Source: Methanobacteriota archaeon (GTDB lineage Archaea > Thermoplasmatota > Thermoplasmata > UBA10834). Taken from it: a stretch of 64,000 nucleotides of DNA. Below are positions 1 to 8,107 of this stretch, piece after piece (the first letter of the stretch is position 1; each line of letters starts with the position of its first letter). The translations under genes were made by a program, and so were the position numbers. The stretch lies in assembly GCA_020347565.1 (NCBI GenBank), contig CP070732.1, forward strand, positions 1,007,175 to 1,071,174, in the 5' to 3' direction. The notes under the pieces were generated by a model. It was not told the DNA's origin, made no database searches, and saw only the letters and a list, made by a program, of their open reading frames with translations.

Positions 1-1011
1 CTGCTCGACATGCCGAACACGAACCCCCCCACGACGACCTCAAAGACGTTGAGGGAGAAGAAGGAGCTCGCCGCATCCAGAAGCTACGCAGATTTCGGCC
101 TGTTCGCAGGCGTACAGGCGGGGAGCGACATCGAGGCGCTCTCCAGAGAAGGTGCCGTCGGGGTCAAGCTCTACATGGCGGGGACCACCGGAGACCTTGC
201 TGCGACGTCTCCAGAGAGCCTGAAGGAGGAGCTGGCTGCCGTCGCGAAGACTGGGAAGGTCCTTGCGGTCCATGCTGAGGACGAGAGTCTCCGCGGAAGG
301 GGCTCTGAATCCTCGCTCGCCGACCACCTCAAGAACCGGCGCAACGAATGCGAGACGAGCGCAATAAGGAGGTTGCTGGAACTCTCGGCCGAGGGGCTGA
401 GGGTACACATCTGTCACGTATCGGCAAGGGAGTCGATACCCCTCATAGCGAACGCCCGAAACGTGACTTCGGAGGTCACGCCGCATCACCTGCTCCTCGA
501 CAAAGATGCGATGCTGGGTTCGTTCGGTAAGGTGAACCCTCCCCTGAGGAGGAGGGAGGACCGGCAGGCCCTCTTCGCGGCGCTCAAGGAGACGCGCTTC
601 GACGCCATAGCATCCGACCACGCACCCCACACGACGGAGGAGAAGGAAGAGGACTTCGACTTCGCACCGAGCGGCATGCCAGGGGTGGAGACGACTCTCC
701 CGTTGATGATCCAGCTCGTCAGGGAACGGCATCTGACGCTGGAGGACGTCGTGAGGCGAACAAGTCGTCGACCGGCTGAGATGTTCGGGCTCAACAAGGG
801 CAGGATTGCGGTCGGATACGACGCGGACCTCGTCATCATAGACCCTGCCACGAGCAGGGAGATCAGGGCGGACGATCTGCACTACAGGTGCGCCTGGACG
901 CCATACGAGGGCAGGCTTGGCGTATTCCCGAAGGCGGTCTTCCTCAGAGGAGAGATCATGATCGAAGACGGCTCCCTGATAGGGGAGCGCAGTGGAAGGG
1001 ACGTCGTTTGA
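1..1011 (+). CDS. pyrC: Dihydroorotase, 5' end cut by the window edge
   Basis: This cytosolic enzyme closes N-carbamoyl-aspartate to dihydroorotate in pyrimidine synthesis. The frame is open from base 1, and the first visible residues LLDMPNTNPPTT are the conserved stretch after the missing N-terminal HxH metal site, so the true start lies outside the window. Visible motifs are VKLYMAG, whose Lys can be the metal-bridging residue, VHAEDE, HICHVS, and ASDHAPHT with the catalytic Asp. This is the class I, amidohydrolase-type pattern. The C-terminus, about 336 visible residues in, looks complete. The stop overlaps the proposed TTG start of the next gene, so the two are probably co-transcribed. 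The family call is firm; only the N-terminus is unseen. Confidence 0.95.
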   Translation: MLDMPNTNPPTTTSKTLREKKELAASRSYADFGLFAGVQAGSDIEALSREGAVGVKLYMAGTTGDLAATSPESLKEELAAVAKTGKVLAVHAEDESLRGRGSESSLADHLKNRRNECETSAIRRLLELSAEGLRVHICHVSARESIPLIANARNVTSEVTPHHLLLDKDAMLGSFGKVNPPLRRREDRQALFAALKETRFDAIASDHAPHTTEEKEEDFDFAPSGMPGVETTLPLMIQLVRERHLTLEDVVRRTSRRPAEMFGLNKGRIAVGYDADLVIIDPATSREIRADDLHYRCAWTPYEGRLGVFPKAVFLRGEIMIEDGSLIGERSGRDVV

Positions 1012-2174
1012 GTGGCGATGGCAGCTGCAACAGGATCGTCGAGGTCGACCTGTCGGAGCTGACAGGGAGGACCTACAGGTGCATCGATGGCTGCGCCCTC
1101 TGCTGCCTGTGCCAGCCCGAGCTCCTCCCCCGCGAGGAGGAGGCGTTCAGGAAGGACCCGAAGCTGTCAGCCGGCGTCACGCAGAGCCACATATCGCCCG
1201 AAGTGAAAGGTGCCGCGATCGATCTCAAGGGGAGCCACGGGGCCTGTCACTTCCTGACCGACAGGCGCTGCTCGATATACGATGCGAGACCACACTTCTG
1301 CAGATCTTTCCCGCTGAACGTCTTCGTCGGCTGGCGCATCCAGGTCAACGTCAACCTGTCGTGCAAGGGCGTCGGCCTCCGTGGGGAGGACCTCGAGGCA
1401 CGCGGGAGAAGGCTCGTCGAAGAATACGGCCAGGAGAGGCTGAGCGACGAGGTGCGCACGTCGAAGGCCGTGTTCGACGAGTTCATGAGGAACGCACGAG
1501 ATGCTTTGGTGGCGCAGCCGTTCTCATCTGCGAGGCAGGCCGCCGCGCTCCTCAGAGAGGAGCTCACGGACCTCGTCGGACTCAGCAGGGTGATGACCTA
1601 CGCTGAGTACGGAAGGACCCGGCAGGACTCCCCGCCCGTCGACATAGTACGCAGGGTCCGGGAGACGGAGGCGGAGGCGGACGTGGCCGAGAGGGCCATG
1701 ATGGACGGGATAGAGTTGTTCGACCTGCCCGAACTGAGCCTGCTGCCCGTTCACGTCGGCGAGGAACTGACATGGAGCATCTTCAGGCTTGTGGGCAGCA
1801 ACATCGTAGGATACCACCTGGCCGAGGATGGAGGCCTGTCGGAGACCTCCAGAACGGAGCCGTCGTCGGTTGATCTGCTGCCCGTGGAGCCGGAGGGGCT
1901 GTCGCGCTTCGGCGAGTATCTCGAACTCGTGAATCGCAGAGACTGCTTCGCGGGGCACGCAGCATATCTGTGCAGTATCGAAGGTTACGAGTACAACCTG
2001 GCCCAGGTCTACCTCGGGGCTATCGCGAACAACATGGTGGACCTGTGGTGGAGGTCGTCTCTGCTGGCTGGGCTGAAGGGCTCTGAGTCCATAGGATCCA
2101 GGGAGGCTGGCGAGGGAATCGCGTTCTTCGACATGGACCTGCTCGACCTCCCTACCATAGGCGCGTTCATGTGA
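1008..2174 (+). CDS. YkgJ-type Cys-cluster (CxxxCxxC) protein, function unknown
   Basis: About 388 residues. Near the N-terminus CIDGCALCCLC gives the CxxxCxxC metal-binding pattern of the YkgJ family, followed about 50 residues later by CHFLTDRRC and HFCRSFPL, the usual second Cys group, so an Fe-S cluster or zinc is expected. The rest, about 200 residues, is not a domain I recognise. I chose TTG at 1008 because it overlaps the pyrC stop, has a GGAAGGG ribosome site about 7 bases upstream, and gives a protein starting just before the Cys domain. The open frame runs back to 888, but that part lies inside pyrC and looks like shadow. The role, perhaps metal delivery or redox, is not shown by the sequence. 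Confidence 0.8.
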   Translation: MSGDGSCNRIVEVDLSELTGRTYRCIDGCALCCLCQPELLPREEEAFRKDPKLSAGVTQSHISPEVKGAAIDLKGSHGACHFLTDRRCSIYDARPHFCRSFPLNVFVGWRIQVNVNLSCKGVGLRGEDLEARGRRLVEEYGQERLSDEVRTSKAVFDEFMRNARDALVAQPFSSARQAAALLREELTDLVGLSRVMTYAEYGRTRQDSPPVDIVRRVRETEAEADVAERAMMDGIELFDLPELSLLPVHVGEELTWSIFRLVGSNIVGYHLAEDGGLSETSRTEPSSVDLLPVEPEGLSRFGEYLELVNRRDCFAGHAAYLCSIEGYEYNLAQVYLGAIANNMVDLWWRSSLLAGLKGSESIGSREAGEGIAFFDMDLLDLPTIGAFM

Positions 2175-2191
2175 AAGCGCCTGAGACGCGG

Positions 2192-2443
2192 TCAGTCCTT
2201 CTCGTTCTCGAGTCGGTCCAGGGTGAAGTGGCCCTCCCGCACTTCCATCCTCTTCGTTACGAAGAGGTACGGTATGCTGAGCAATGCAGCGACTGCGACG
2301 ACCGTCGCGACGACCACTAGTATCACGAGCGCCAGAAGCCCGATCAACGCGATGATCGCGGCGATGACGCCGAACAGCTCCAGTGCCAGGACTATGACGA
2401 CCGCCACGGCGACCAGCAGCAGGACCGCGACGAGCCTTCCCAT
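2192..2443 (-). CDS. Small two-helix membrane protein
   Basis: An 83-residue protein with an almost continuous hydrophobic stretch from residue 3 to about 60, enough for two transmembrane helices, followed by a charged tail ending in LENEKD. It begins 12 bases after the stop of the AIM24-like gene on the same strand, so the two are probably translated from one message. I do not recognise the family. It may anchor or partner the AIM24-like protein at the membrane, but this rests only on position. Confidence 0.65.
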   Translation of the reverse strand: MGRLVAVLLLVAVAVVIVLALELFGVIAAIIALIGLLALVILVVVATVVAVAALLSIPYLFVTKRMEVREGHFTLDRLENEKD

Positions 2444-2454
2444 CCCACATCACC

Positions 2455-3165
2455 TCATCGGCCGAACGGGATGCCCGAGCCACTGCTCTGCTGCGAAGGC
2501 AAGAACGGCACGAGCGCTCCAGCCAGCTTCGGCAGCGTCAGCGACTGCAGAAGCACCTTGCCGGGTCCGGTGAGGGTGGTGACGAACAGACCCTCGCCGC
2601 TGAAGAGCGCGCTCCTGATGGATCCTACACTCTCGATGCTGTACTGGACGGACCCTTCCCAGCCGACGACGTTCCCTGTGCTCACGCGGACCGTCTCCCC
2701 GGGCTTCAGGTCCATCGATATGAAGTCGCCGGCTCCGTGAACGAACACCATGCCTTCTCCAGTCAGCCTTTGGATTATCAGGCCCTCCCCGCCGAAGAAC
2801 ACTGCGCCCAGCTTCTTCTGGAAGGCGATGTCGAGGGTGACCGCCCCCTCGGCGCACAGGAAGGCGTCCTTCTGCACGAGCCAGGTCTTTCCCCCTCTCA
2901 GATCGATCGAGTGTATCTTGCCCGGTACGTTGCCCGAGAAAGCGACGACGCCGGGACCGCCGGCCGACGTGAACTCGGTAACGAAGAAGCTCTCGCCCGA
3001 GAGCTTCCTCTTCAGGCCAGCCATGAGGCCGCCTCTCGCCCGAGCGGTCATGGAGATGTTCGAACTCATGTAGGTCATGGTTCCCGCCTCGGCGAACAGG
3101 AGCTCGCCGGGGCCCATTTCGCAATGCACGAACTGCAGGTTGTCTCCGGTTACGTTGTACTTCAT
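2455..3165 (-). CDS. AIM24-like (TIGR00266) beta-fold protein
   Basis: A 236-residue Gly-rich protein made of repeated short beta strands with an internal duplication, seen in phrases such as GPGELLFAEAGTMTYMSS, GGEGLIIQRLTGEGMVF and SGEGLFVTTLTGPGKVLLQS. This is the pattern of the TIGR00266/AIM24 family, whose biochemical role in prokaryotes is unclear. I start it at ATG 3165 (MKYNVTGDNL). The open frame extends 52 codons further, but a TATA-like ATAAAATA near 3199 on this strand would place transcription start close to 3170, giving a near-leaderless message. It leads a two-gene unit with the small membrane protein. Confidence 0.85.
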   Translation of the reverse strand: MKYNVTGDNLQFVHCEMGPGELLFAEAGTMTYMSSNISMTARARGGLMAGLKRKLSGESFFVTEFTSAGGPGVVAFSGNVPGKIHSIDLRGGKTWLVQKDAFLCAEGAVTLDIAFQKKLGAVFFGGEGLIIQRLTGEGMVFVHGAGDFISMDLKPGETVRVSTGNVVGWEGSVQYSIESVGSIRSALFSGEGLFVTTLTGPGKVLLQSLTLPKLAGALVPFLPSQQSSGSGIPFGR

Positions 3166-3399
3166 GAGTATCGAAGTATTCACAACTTGGCTCGGTATTT
3201 TATGGTTTCGGGCTGGGAGCCTGCAATCGATAGCGACGATCCGGACGGACCCAGGCGGGGGTTCGATCGACGCGCTGTCAAGCCTCCCGCGCCGTCGGGA
3301 AGTCGGTTCGTGAAATCTCAATTCGAAATGGAAGCGGCGAAAGCGTTATCATTCAGAATTTCATGTAGTCTTTTCGAACATTCTAAGAGGGGGACCGTG

Positions 3400-3870
3400 A
3401 TGAACAAGCAAGATGCAGTAGTGCTGGACAAGAGCGACAAGACCATATTGAAAATGCTTCAAGAGGACTGCAACGTCAGCCTCAAGAAGATCGGCGAGAA
3501 GACCGGGCTCTCCTCATCGACCGTCCACTACCGCGTCAACCGCCTGATGGAGGACGGCGTCATAACGGGCTTCAAGGCCTGCGTCGACCCTCTGAAGGTG
3601 GGCAAGGAGATACTCGCCATCGCGCTGATAACCGGCCGCTACGGTCCAGATTACTCGAAGAAGATCGGGGAGAAGATCGCGAAGATCCCAGGAGTTTGGG
3701 CGGTGTATTTCCTGCTCGGCAACATCGACTTCGCCGTTCTGCTGCGGGCCTCGTCCAGAGAGGAACTCAAGAACATCGTCGACTCGTTCATCAGGATAGA
3801 CGAGGTCGAAAGGAGCAACACATACCTCATCCTCGACAGGCACAAGGAAGACCTCACGGTCCAGCTCTGA
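3400..3870 (+). CDS. Lrp/AsnC family transcription regulator
   Basis: A 156-residue protein with the full Lrp layout: an N-terminal helix-turn-helix (about residues 12-60, with LSSSTVHYRVNRLMEDGVI as recognition helix and wing) and a C-terminal RAM ligand domain (about 70-150) with the ending SNTYLILDRHKEDL. The family binds DNA as dimers or octamers and senses amino acids or related small molecules. ATG 3400 is chosen because it has a GAGGGGG ribosome site just upstream and gives the normal family length; the frame is open much further back with no sign of domain content. It faces away from the AIM24-like gene. The target and ligand cannot be read from the sequence. Confidence 0.93.
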   Translation: MNKQDAVVLDKSDKTILKMLQEDCNVSLKKIGEKTGLSSSTVHYRVNRLMEDGVITGFKACVDPLKVGKEILAIALITGRYGPDYSKKIGEKIAKIPGVWAVYFLLGNIDFAVLLRASSREELKNIVDSFIRIDEVERSNTYLILDRHKEDLTVQL

Positions 3871-3894
3871 CGGCTGCTGCGCCTCCGGGGAGAG

Positions 3895-5031
3895 CTACCT
3901 GGCCCGCCTCGCACGCGAGAGAGACACGAGGTAGTCCTCTATCCTCTTGACCCGCCTGGACACGTTCTCTATGTTCTCGGAGAGCTCCTCGTACTCCTCG
4001 GTGAGGTTCGGGGGAGCGGGAGCCTCCGCCGTCCCGCCGCGCGATTCGGCGACGGTCTGCCTAAGGCTCTCCAGCGCGGACTTCAGGCCCTCTATCTTTT
4101 CGGCGAACTCATCGATCCTGGGGTCCGGCTCATACTCACCAGGCTCTGATTCCTCGAGCTCTGAGATCGCCTCCTTGATGGACTCGATCTCCTCCTCGAA
4201 TCCGGAGAAGGCGCCGATGGTCTTGTCTATCTTCCTGTCCGTGGTGGTGAGGATTACCCCCAGACCCTTGGCCATCTTCCTGTCGAGCTCGGACTTGAAG
4301 TTCTTGACCTCCTGCCTCAGCTCCGACTCGACCTCCACAATCCTCGCCGAGTGGGCCTCTGCCGACCCGACCGCCTTCTCGAGGGCCTCCAGCTCGGAAG
4401 CCACCTCACCGATGAGCTTGAGCCCCTCCCCGTCGAGCGTCATCCTGACCGGCGCCGGAGGGTACCGCCTCACGGCGTCGACGGTAGCCATCATGTCCAT
4501 GGAGGGGCCGGTCCTGAGGATCGCCTGCCTGATCGGCTCGAGACGGGAAATCGCGTACTCGGCCATCTTGACAGGATTCTTGGACCACTGGGCTGTGTCG
4601 CGCAACTCGGCTATCAGCTTCTCGAGCTGTCTCGAGGAGTCGGCGATGTCCGAGCTCTCGAGTGCTCTGATGTCTCTAATCGCGTCCCTTCTGCCCTTGA
4701 TGGACGCGTCGTCCGCCGTCATCCCCTCGTGCGAATACACCGTCGCGATGTAGCTGACGCCGGACATGACCCTGCCCATCACATAGCCCCAATCCTTGTT
4801 CCCCACGGTTATCGAAGCCGTGTCGGATTTCTCGAACAACATGCAGAAGCTCGAGTTGGGCATGATGCAGATCTCGATGCTGTAAGGGTGATTCCTGAAG
4901 AACGAAGGCACGTGCTCCGGGCTCTCGGTCTCGACTGCCAGCAGATACGACCTGACGTATGCCCTCGCGTACTCCGCCAGGTCGACATCCGTTGGACTCG
5001 TGCCTATCTCGTCGCTCTCCTGTGAGTTCAT
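3895..5031 (-). CDS. Hypothetical protein with long C-terminal coiled coil
   Basis: A 378-residue soluble protein with no signal peptide. The N-terminal 180 residues look globular, with phrases such as PYSIEICIMPNSSFCMLFEKSD and SYIATVYSHEG. From about residue 185 to the end it is rich in Glu, Lys, Ser and Leu in heptad-like spacing, and the tail VSRRVKRIEDYLVSLSRARRAR is basic. It is probably a coiled-coil oligomer. I do not recognise the N-terminal domain. It stands alone, convergent with the Lrp gene. An upstream element GGAAA-TATG-TTTCC near 5116-5129 may be part of its promoter. Confidence 0.7.
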   Translation of the reverse strand: MNSQESDEIGTSPTDVDLAEYARAYVRSYLLAVETESPEHVPSFFRNHPYSIEICIMPNSSFCMLFEKSDTASITVGNKDWGYVMGRVMSGVSYIATVYSHEGMTADDASIKGRRDAIRDIRALESSDIADSSRQLEKLIAELRDTAQWSKNPVKMAEYAISRLEPIRQAILRTGPSMDMMATVDAVRRYPPAPVRMTLDGEGLKLIGEVASELEALEKAVGSAEAHSARIVEVESELRQEVKNFKSELDRKMAKGLGVILTTTDRKIDKTIGAFSGFEEEIESIKEAISELEESEPGEYEPDPRIDEFAEKIEGLKSALESLRQTVAESRGGTAEAPAPPNLTEEYEELSENIENVSRRVKRIEDYLVSLSRARRAR

Positions 5032-5195
5032 GGCCGCACCAGTCAGGGTGTCTGCTGAGGTGCTCAGCGCGCCGACATGCGAAAGGCAGGCGGTGTTTTG
5101 AACATCCTCTGAGTTGTGGAAATATGTTTCCGGTCAAATTTCGACGGTGATTATCAGCGATGTTCTACCACGTATACTGTAGAAGGGATATGAAT

Positions 5196-5534
5196 CTAGA
5201 CCGCCGCCGTCGGTTCCCAATCGTCCGACCACATGACCTGGCCCGTCTTGAGCTCGAACTTCAGCCTCACCTTGCCTTCGTCGAAGATGACCTGCGCCCG
5301 CCTGACCTGTGAGACGTACAGCTTCGTCCACTTGCCTCTCGGGGTCAGGACCTTGCCCTCGCAGCTCAGAAGACCTTCAGCGACCAGGCTGTTCACCCTG
5401 CGATAGCCCTGCGTGACGGGAATGTCCATCTTCTCGCACATCTCCTGTACCGTTCTGGGCCTATCGCTCGCGCAAGTGAGTATCTTCGTGGAGTACTCGT
5501 CTATCAGGAGTTTCGAGAGTTCATATGCATTCAT
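5196..5534 (-). CDS. Winged-helix regulator, paralogue of the gene at 5844
   Basis: About 112 residues with an ArsR/MarR-like winged helix: RTVQEMCEKMDIPVTQGYRR as helix-turn-helix, then LVAEGLLSCEGKVLTPRGK as wing, and a short beta C-terminus, FDEGKVRLKFELK. It aligns end to end with the divergent gene at 5844 (MNAYELSKLL against MSKHELGIAQ; KMDIPVTQGYRRVNSL against MFDIPLASCYRKLREL), which sets the start at ATG 5534; an ATG one codon earlier (5537) is equally possible. The pair sits immediately before the archaellin genes, so control of archaellum genes is a reasonable inference, as wHTH activators do this in other euryarchaea. No direct evidence of targets. Confidence 0.82.
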   Translation of the reverse strand: MNAYELSKLLIDEYSTKILTCASDRPRTVQEMCEKMDIPVTQGYRRVNSLVAEGLLSCEGKVLTPRGKWTKLYVSQVRRAQVIFDEGKVRLKFELKTGQVMWSDDWEPTAAV

Positions 5535-5843
5535 CATGGTGGATATCCGTCTGGCCACGTGTATTTGGAGCTCTACATTCATAAAGAATCTGACACAATT
5601 CCAACGGGAGAATATCAAAGACGATTGCATACACACAGCGGTGCAAAGCGGCTCGACCGATCCCCGGACACGCCTGTTGAGACGTCGCCTGGAGTGAGAA
5701 GCTCAAGTGATTCTCAACTTCTATAAACAAATGGACAAATATTTATAACCAGAAATAGTTGACCAGAGTAGCTGACGGAAAGGGATGCACTCCAGATATA
5801 ATCGGAGGGGGTTTCCACGGCTACCCAGGCTACCGAATCTGCA
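5535..5843. promoter_or_regulatory. Divergent control region between two regulator genes
   Basis: This 309-base gap holds several signals. A TATA-like TTTATAA lies at 5743-5748 (within AAATATTTATAACC, 5737-5750) for the rightward gene. A second box, CTTTATGAAT read leftward near 5584, would suit the leftward gene. Upstream of the rightward box is a symmetric site, TGAGAA (5695-5700) and TTCTCA (5711-5716). The same TGAGAATCA/TGATTCTCA word recurs near the archaellin promoters at 7863 and 9887, so it may be the binding site of one or both winged-helix proteins. A 20-codon open frame starts at ATG 5785 and its TGA overlaps the 5844 start. Confidence 0.5.
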
Positions 5844-6200
5844 ATGAGCAAGCACGAGCTAGGAATAGCTCAGATACTGACTGACCAGTACAACATGAAC
5901 ATTCTTGCCGCCACCAGCCACAAGGCGAGGAGCGCCCGAGAGCTCGCTTTCATGTTCGACATACCGCTGGCGAGCTGCTACCGAAAACTGCGAGAGCTAG
6001 CTTCGGCGGGCCTCGTGGAACAGGAGGGCAGCGAGCTGACAGCGGACGGCAAGCGGTACAAAGTCTACAGGTCGAAGATAGGATGCGTGACTCTCACTTA
6101 CGAGAAGGGCATACTCCACATGAAGGTCGATCTGAACTACCGCTCAGCGCCGCTCGAGATAACGCAGAACATGGCCACGCCAAAGCCCAGAGAGCTGTAG
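5844..6200 (+). CDS. Winged-helix regulator beside the archaellin genes
   Basis: A 118-residue winged-helix protein: ARSARELAFMFDIPLASCYR as helix-turn-helix, LASAGLVEQEGSELTADGKRYKVY as turn and wing, then CVTLTYEKGILHMKVDLN as a C-terminal strand pair. It is a paralogue of the oppositely oriented gene ending at 5196, so the pair arose by duplication or they form a heterodimer. It is the last gene before the archaellum locus and points into it. By analogy with other euryarchaeal wHTH activators of archaellin promoters, it is a candidate regulator of the locus; this is inference from position. ATG 5844 has no good ribosome site, but a short upstream frame overlaps it by ATGA. Confidence 0.85.
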   Translation: MSKHELGIAQILTDQYNMNILAATSHKARSARELAFMFDIPLASCYRKLRELASAGLVEQEGSELTADGKRYKVYRSKIGCVTLTYEKGILHMKVDLNYRSAPLEITQNMATPKPREL

Positions 6201-6612
6201 CGGTTGGAGCGGCGCGGACTTCTACGAGGTCAGGAAGGTTCACATCACCGGCAGGTCTATCGAAGGGCGGCCTCTCATGCCCGGCGCTGCGAGCCGGAGC
6301 CATGTCATTTCCTTTGAAGAAAATGACGACATAACGCTTTTCTATCGTGCATGATTATCAATCCTTGCTCTCAGAGGCGGTAACACGTCTCGGAGAACGA
6401 CGCTTGGACTATCCACAGGGCATGCGGGATCTCCTCGGGAGTGAGAGAGAAGGAAAAGGCCGTGCGGACAGGCGGAAGCTGATTCTGTAACGATGTACGA
6501 GCATCTGCACAGAGGGCAGGCAACCGGTTCGATTGAGCCTCCCAGCGAGTCAATCGGTGCACGATCCCGGCGACCGCCGCACGTCCGCAGGAAATGAAGG
6601 AGGAGAACGAAA
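6201..6612 (+). promoter_or_regulatory. Leader and promoter region of the first archaellin
   Basis: No gene is visible in these 412 bases. A possible promoter lies near 6330-6350 (ATAACGCTTTTC, then GATTATCAATCC), but no strong TATA box stands out. Just upstream are inverted arms GTCATTT (6304-6310) and AAATGAC (6321-6327). At 6408-6424 is the 17-base element ACTATCCACAGGGCATG that recurs before the second archaellin and, reversed, before the third. If transcription starts near 6355, the leader is about 250 bases. A strong ribosome site, AAGGAGGAG, precedes the archaellin start. Confidence 0.5.
6408..6424 (+). repeat. Archaellin-leader repeat, copy 1 (17-base core)
   Basis: ACTATCCACAGGGCATG, identical to the core of the 27-base element at 7946-7972 and to the reverse complement of the one at 9971-9997. 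It lies about 190 bases before the first archaellin start. Outside these 17 bases the sequence differs from the other two copies. Confidence 0.8.
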
Positions 6613-7227
6613 ATGGATAAGTTGCCCAAGCCAAGGAAGGTAAGGATGGGCGAGGACGCGGAGATGGGCGTGGGGACACTGCTCATCTTCATCGCGATGA
6701 TTCTTGTCGCGGCGGTCGCCGCAGGCGTCCTCGTCCAAACGGCCTATCAGCTACAGCAACAGGCAGAAGCCACGGGCGATCAGGCTCTGATGGAGATATC
6801 GACCGGTCTGAAGACGCTTGCCGCGTACGGGATGACCGACTCGAACCTCACCGTCATCACAGACCTGTACCTCAAGGTGTCGTTGTCAGCGGGAAGTCCA
6901 GTAATAAACCTCGTGCACGTAGTGATTGAGATATCCACAGGGGACGTTGACGACTCACTTGTCTTCGGAGTGAACGGCTCTGCCGCAGGGACTTTCGGGG
7001 CAAGCCAGATTAGGGACACGTTCCCCACGAACATCTGGTCGTCCACCGATGTGGGGCTCACGCAGGGAGACATCGCGTTGGTCCATATTGACCTGGCAAC
7101 CAATAACATGACTCTCGTGACCCAGCAGGTGGCGAATCTGCTGCTGATACCGAAGCATGGGATACCGACATATGTGGACCTGGTCACACCGTCCGTATAT
7201 TCAAATGCGTACGAGATACTGACGTGA
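6613..7227 (+). CDS. arlB: Archaellin (archaellum filament subunit), copy 1
   Basis: A 204-residue archaellin. The class III signal peptide is charged (residues 1-16) and the prepilin-peptidase ArlK should cut A16|E17, before [22 protein letters not shown], the hydrophobic helix that forms the filament core. It is followed by the amphipathic QTAYQLQQQAEATGDQA segment and a beta-rich outer domain ending with LLLIPKHGIPTYVDLVTP, the standard archaellin ending. Asn-x-Ser/Thr sites (NLT, NGS, NMT) could carry N-glycans. ATG 6613 has a strong AAGGAGGAG site. It is the first gene of the archaellum locus and the closest relative of the third archaellin (10335), with normal length. Confidence 0.96.
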   Translation: MDKLPKPRKVRMGEDAEMGVGTLLIFIAMILVAAVAAGVLVQTAYQLQQQAEATGDQALMEISTGLKTLAAYGMTDSNLTVITDLYLKVSLSAGSPVINLVHVVIEISTGDVDDSLVFGVNGSAAGTFGASQIRDTFPTNIWSSTDVGLTQGDIALVHIDLATNNMTLVTQQVANLLLIPKHGIPTYVDLVTPSVYSNAYEILT

Positions 7228-7238
7228 GGCCATAGCAC

Positions 7239-7733
7239 ATGCCAGAGGATGGTAGATTGGACGAAGAACAGGAAAGGCCGCCCGTCGTGGACACGATCGA
7301 TGCGGATTCCAAGACCAACATGGTCGTGATGAGGTGGATCAGGTTCCTGCTCGACCGGATGGAGCCGGACGCCCTCCCTGAGCTGTTCCGCTACTACGCT
7401 AGGATAGGATGGATCAGCGAGGACGTCGAAGGCTATCTTGTCATGGTCTCGGAGGGGACGAGGCCACCGGAGGAGGAGCCCGAGCCGGAGCTCCTGTACG
7501 AGGAGGTACGAGACCAGAGCCTGCTCGTCACCAAGAAGGAACCGAAGAGGAAGTCCAAGAAGGGACGAAGGCCTGCCGATGAGGGTTGGAAGCTGACTCC
7601 AGAAGATCATCTCAAATCGTGGATGTTCGTCTTGGAGATAGCGGGCATCAGCACCGACCGGAACCTCTGGTGCGAGCTGGGTCAGAAGATAGACATGTTC
7701 GAGGACGGGCTCGACGAGTACTGCAGGATATGA
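7239..7733 (+). CDS. ArlD/E-type archaellum accessory protein, short form
   Basis: A 164-residue soluble protein that matches the C-terminal part of the longer ArlD/E protein at 11063: MRWIRFLLDRMEPDALPELFRYYARIGWISEDV against MRWIEFMFERVPRDKMSLVLDYYVDVGLISEDV, and WKLTPEDHLKSWMFVLEIAGI against WRLSADDHLKSLLFIQKIAGL. In euryarchaea such proteins form the cytosolic ring around the motor and link it to chemotaxis signals through CheF. The linker between the two conserved blocks is basic (KKEPKRKSKKGRRP). It lies 11 bases after the first archaellin and is separated from the other motor genes by two archaellins. It may be a stand-alone FlaCE-domain unit, comparable to ArlE. Confidence 0.85.
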   Translation: MPEDGRLDEEQERPPVVDTIDADSKTNMVVMRWIRFLLDRMEPDALPELFRYYARIGWISEDVEGYLVMVSEGTRPPEEEPEPELLYEEVRDQSLLVTKKEPKRKSKKGRRPADEGWKLTPEDHLKSWMFVLEIAGISTDRNLWCELGQKIDMFEDGLDEYCRI

Positions 7734-8107
7734 GCCCGCCCTCGACGGACATCGTCTGACCTATGGGCTGGAGAGGCTATGCCGTCACGAGGCATTCCAA
7801 GCGTCGCAGAACGACCGGGCCACACTAAACCCCTTAACCGCCACTCTTTTCGCATTCTGCGCTGATTCTCTCATTTGAAAATCACTGCTGATGGCCTTAT
7901 ATAAATATCAGGTAGATAAGAGAGCGAGAGCCTCCAACGCATCTCGAGGCACTATCCACAGGGCATGTAGACTGTAGACTCTCGTCTGAACGACGGGAGG
8001 GCGATTCGCCTCGAAGGGCGGCAGCATTCTGATAGTGCCTCACCGTTGGAGAGGGCTATCTCGACTCGCGTCCAGTCCCATGCCCGAACCCAGGAGACAG
8101 GATCGGG
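7734..8107 (+). promoter_or_regulatory. Promoter and structured leader of the large archaellin
   Basis: The TATA box CTTATATAAA at 7896-7905 puts transcription start near 7930, giving a leader of roughly 180 bases. The motif GCTGATTCTC at 7861-7870, upstream of the box, is shared with the third archaellin promoter in reverse. Inside the leader GAGGCACTATC (7946-7956) can pair with GATAGTGCCTC (8032-8042), and flanking CTCCAACG with CGTTGGAG (8045-8052), making a long hairpin over about 120 bases. No gene is seen. Confidence 0.65.
7946..7972 (+). repeat. 27-base inverted repeat, left copy
   Basis: Positions 7946-7972 match the reverse complement of 9971-9997 at all 27 bases; the core is ACTATCCACAGGGCATG. 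It lies just after the promoter of the large archaellin. Together with the right copy it brackets that gene. Confidence 0.95.

Noticed and set aside
40..882. A 280-codon frame on the minus strand across pyrC
   Set aside because: It lies wholly inside the conserved pyrC coding frame and has no family pattern; high GC makes such antisense frames common here.
1524..2483. A 319-codon minus-strand frame overlapping the Cys-cluster protein and the small membrane protein
   Set aside because: Its protein is Arg-rich and low in hydrophobic blocks, typical of shadow frames.
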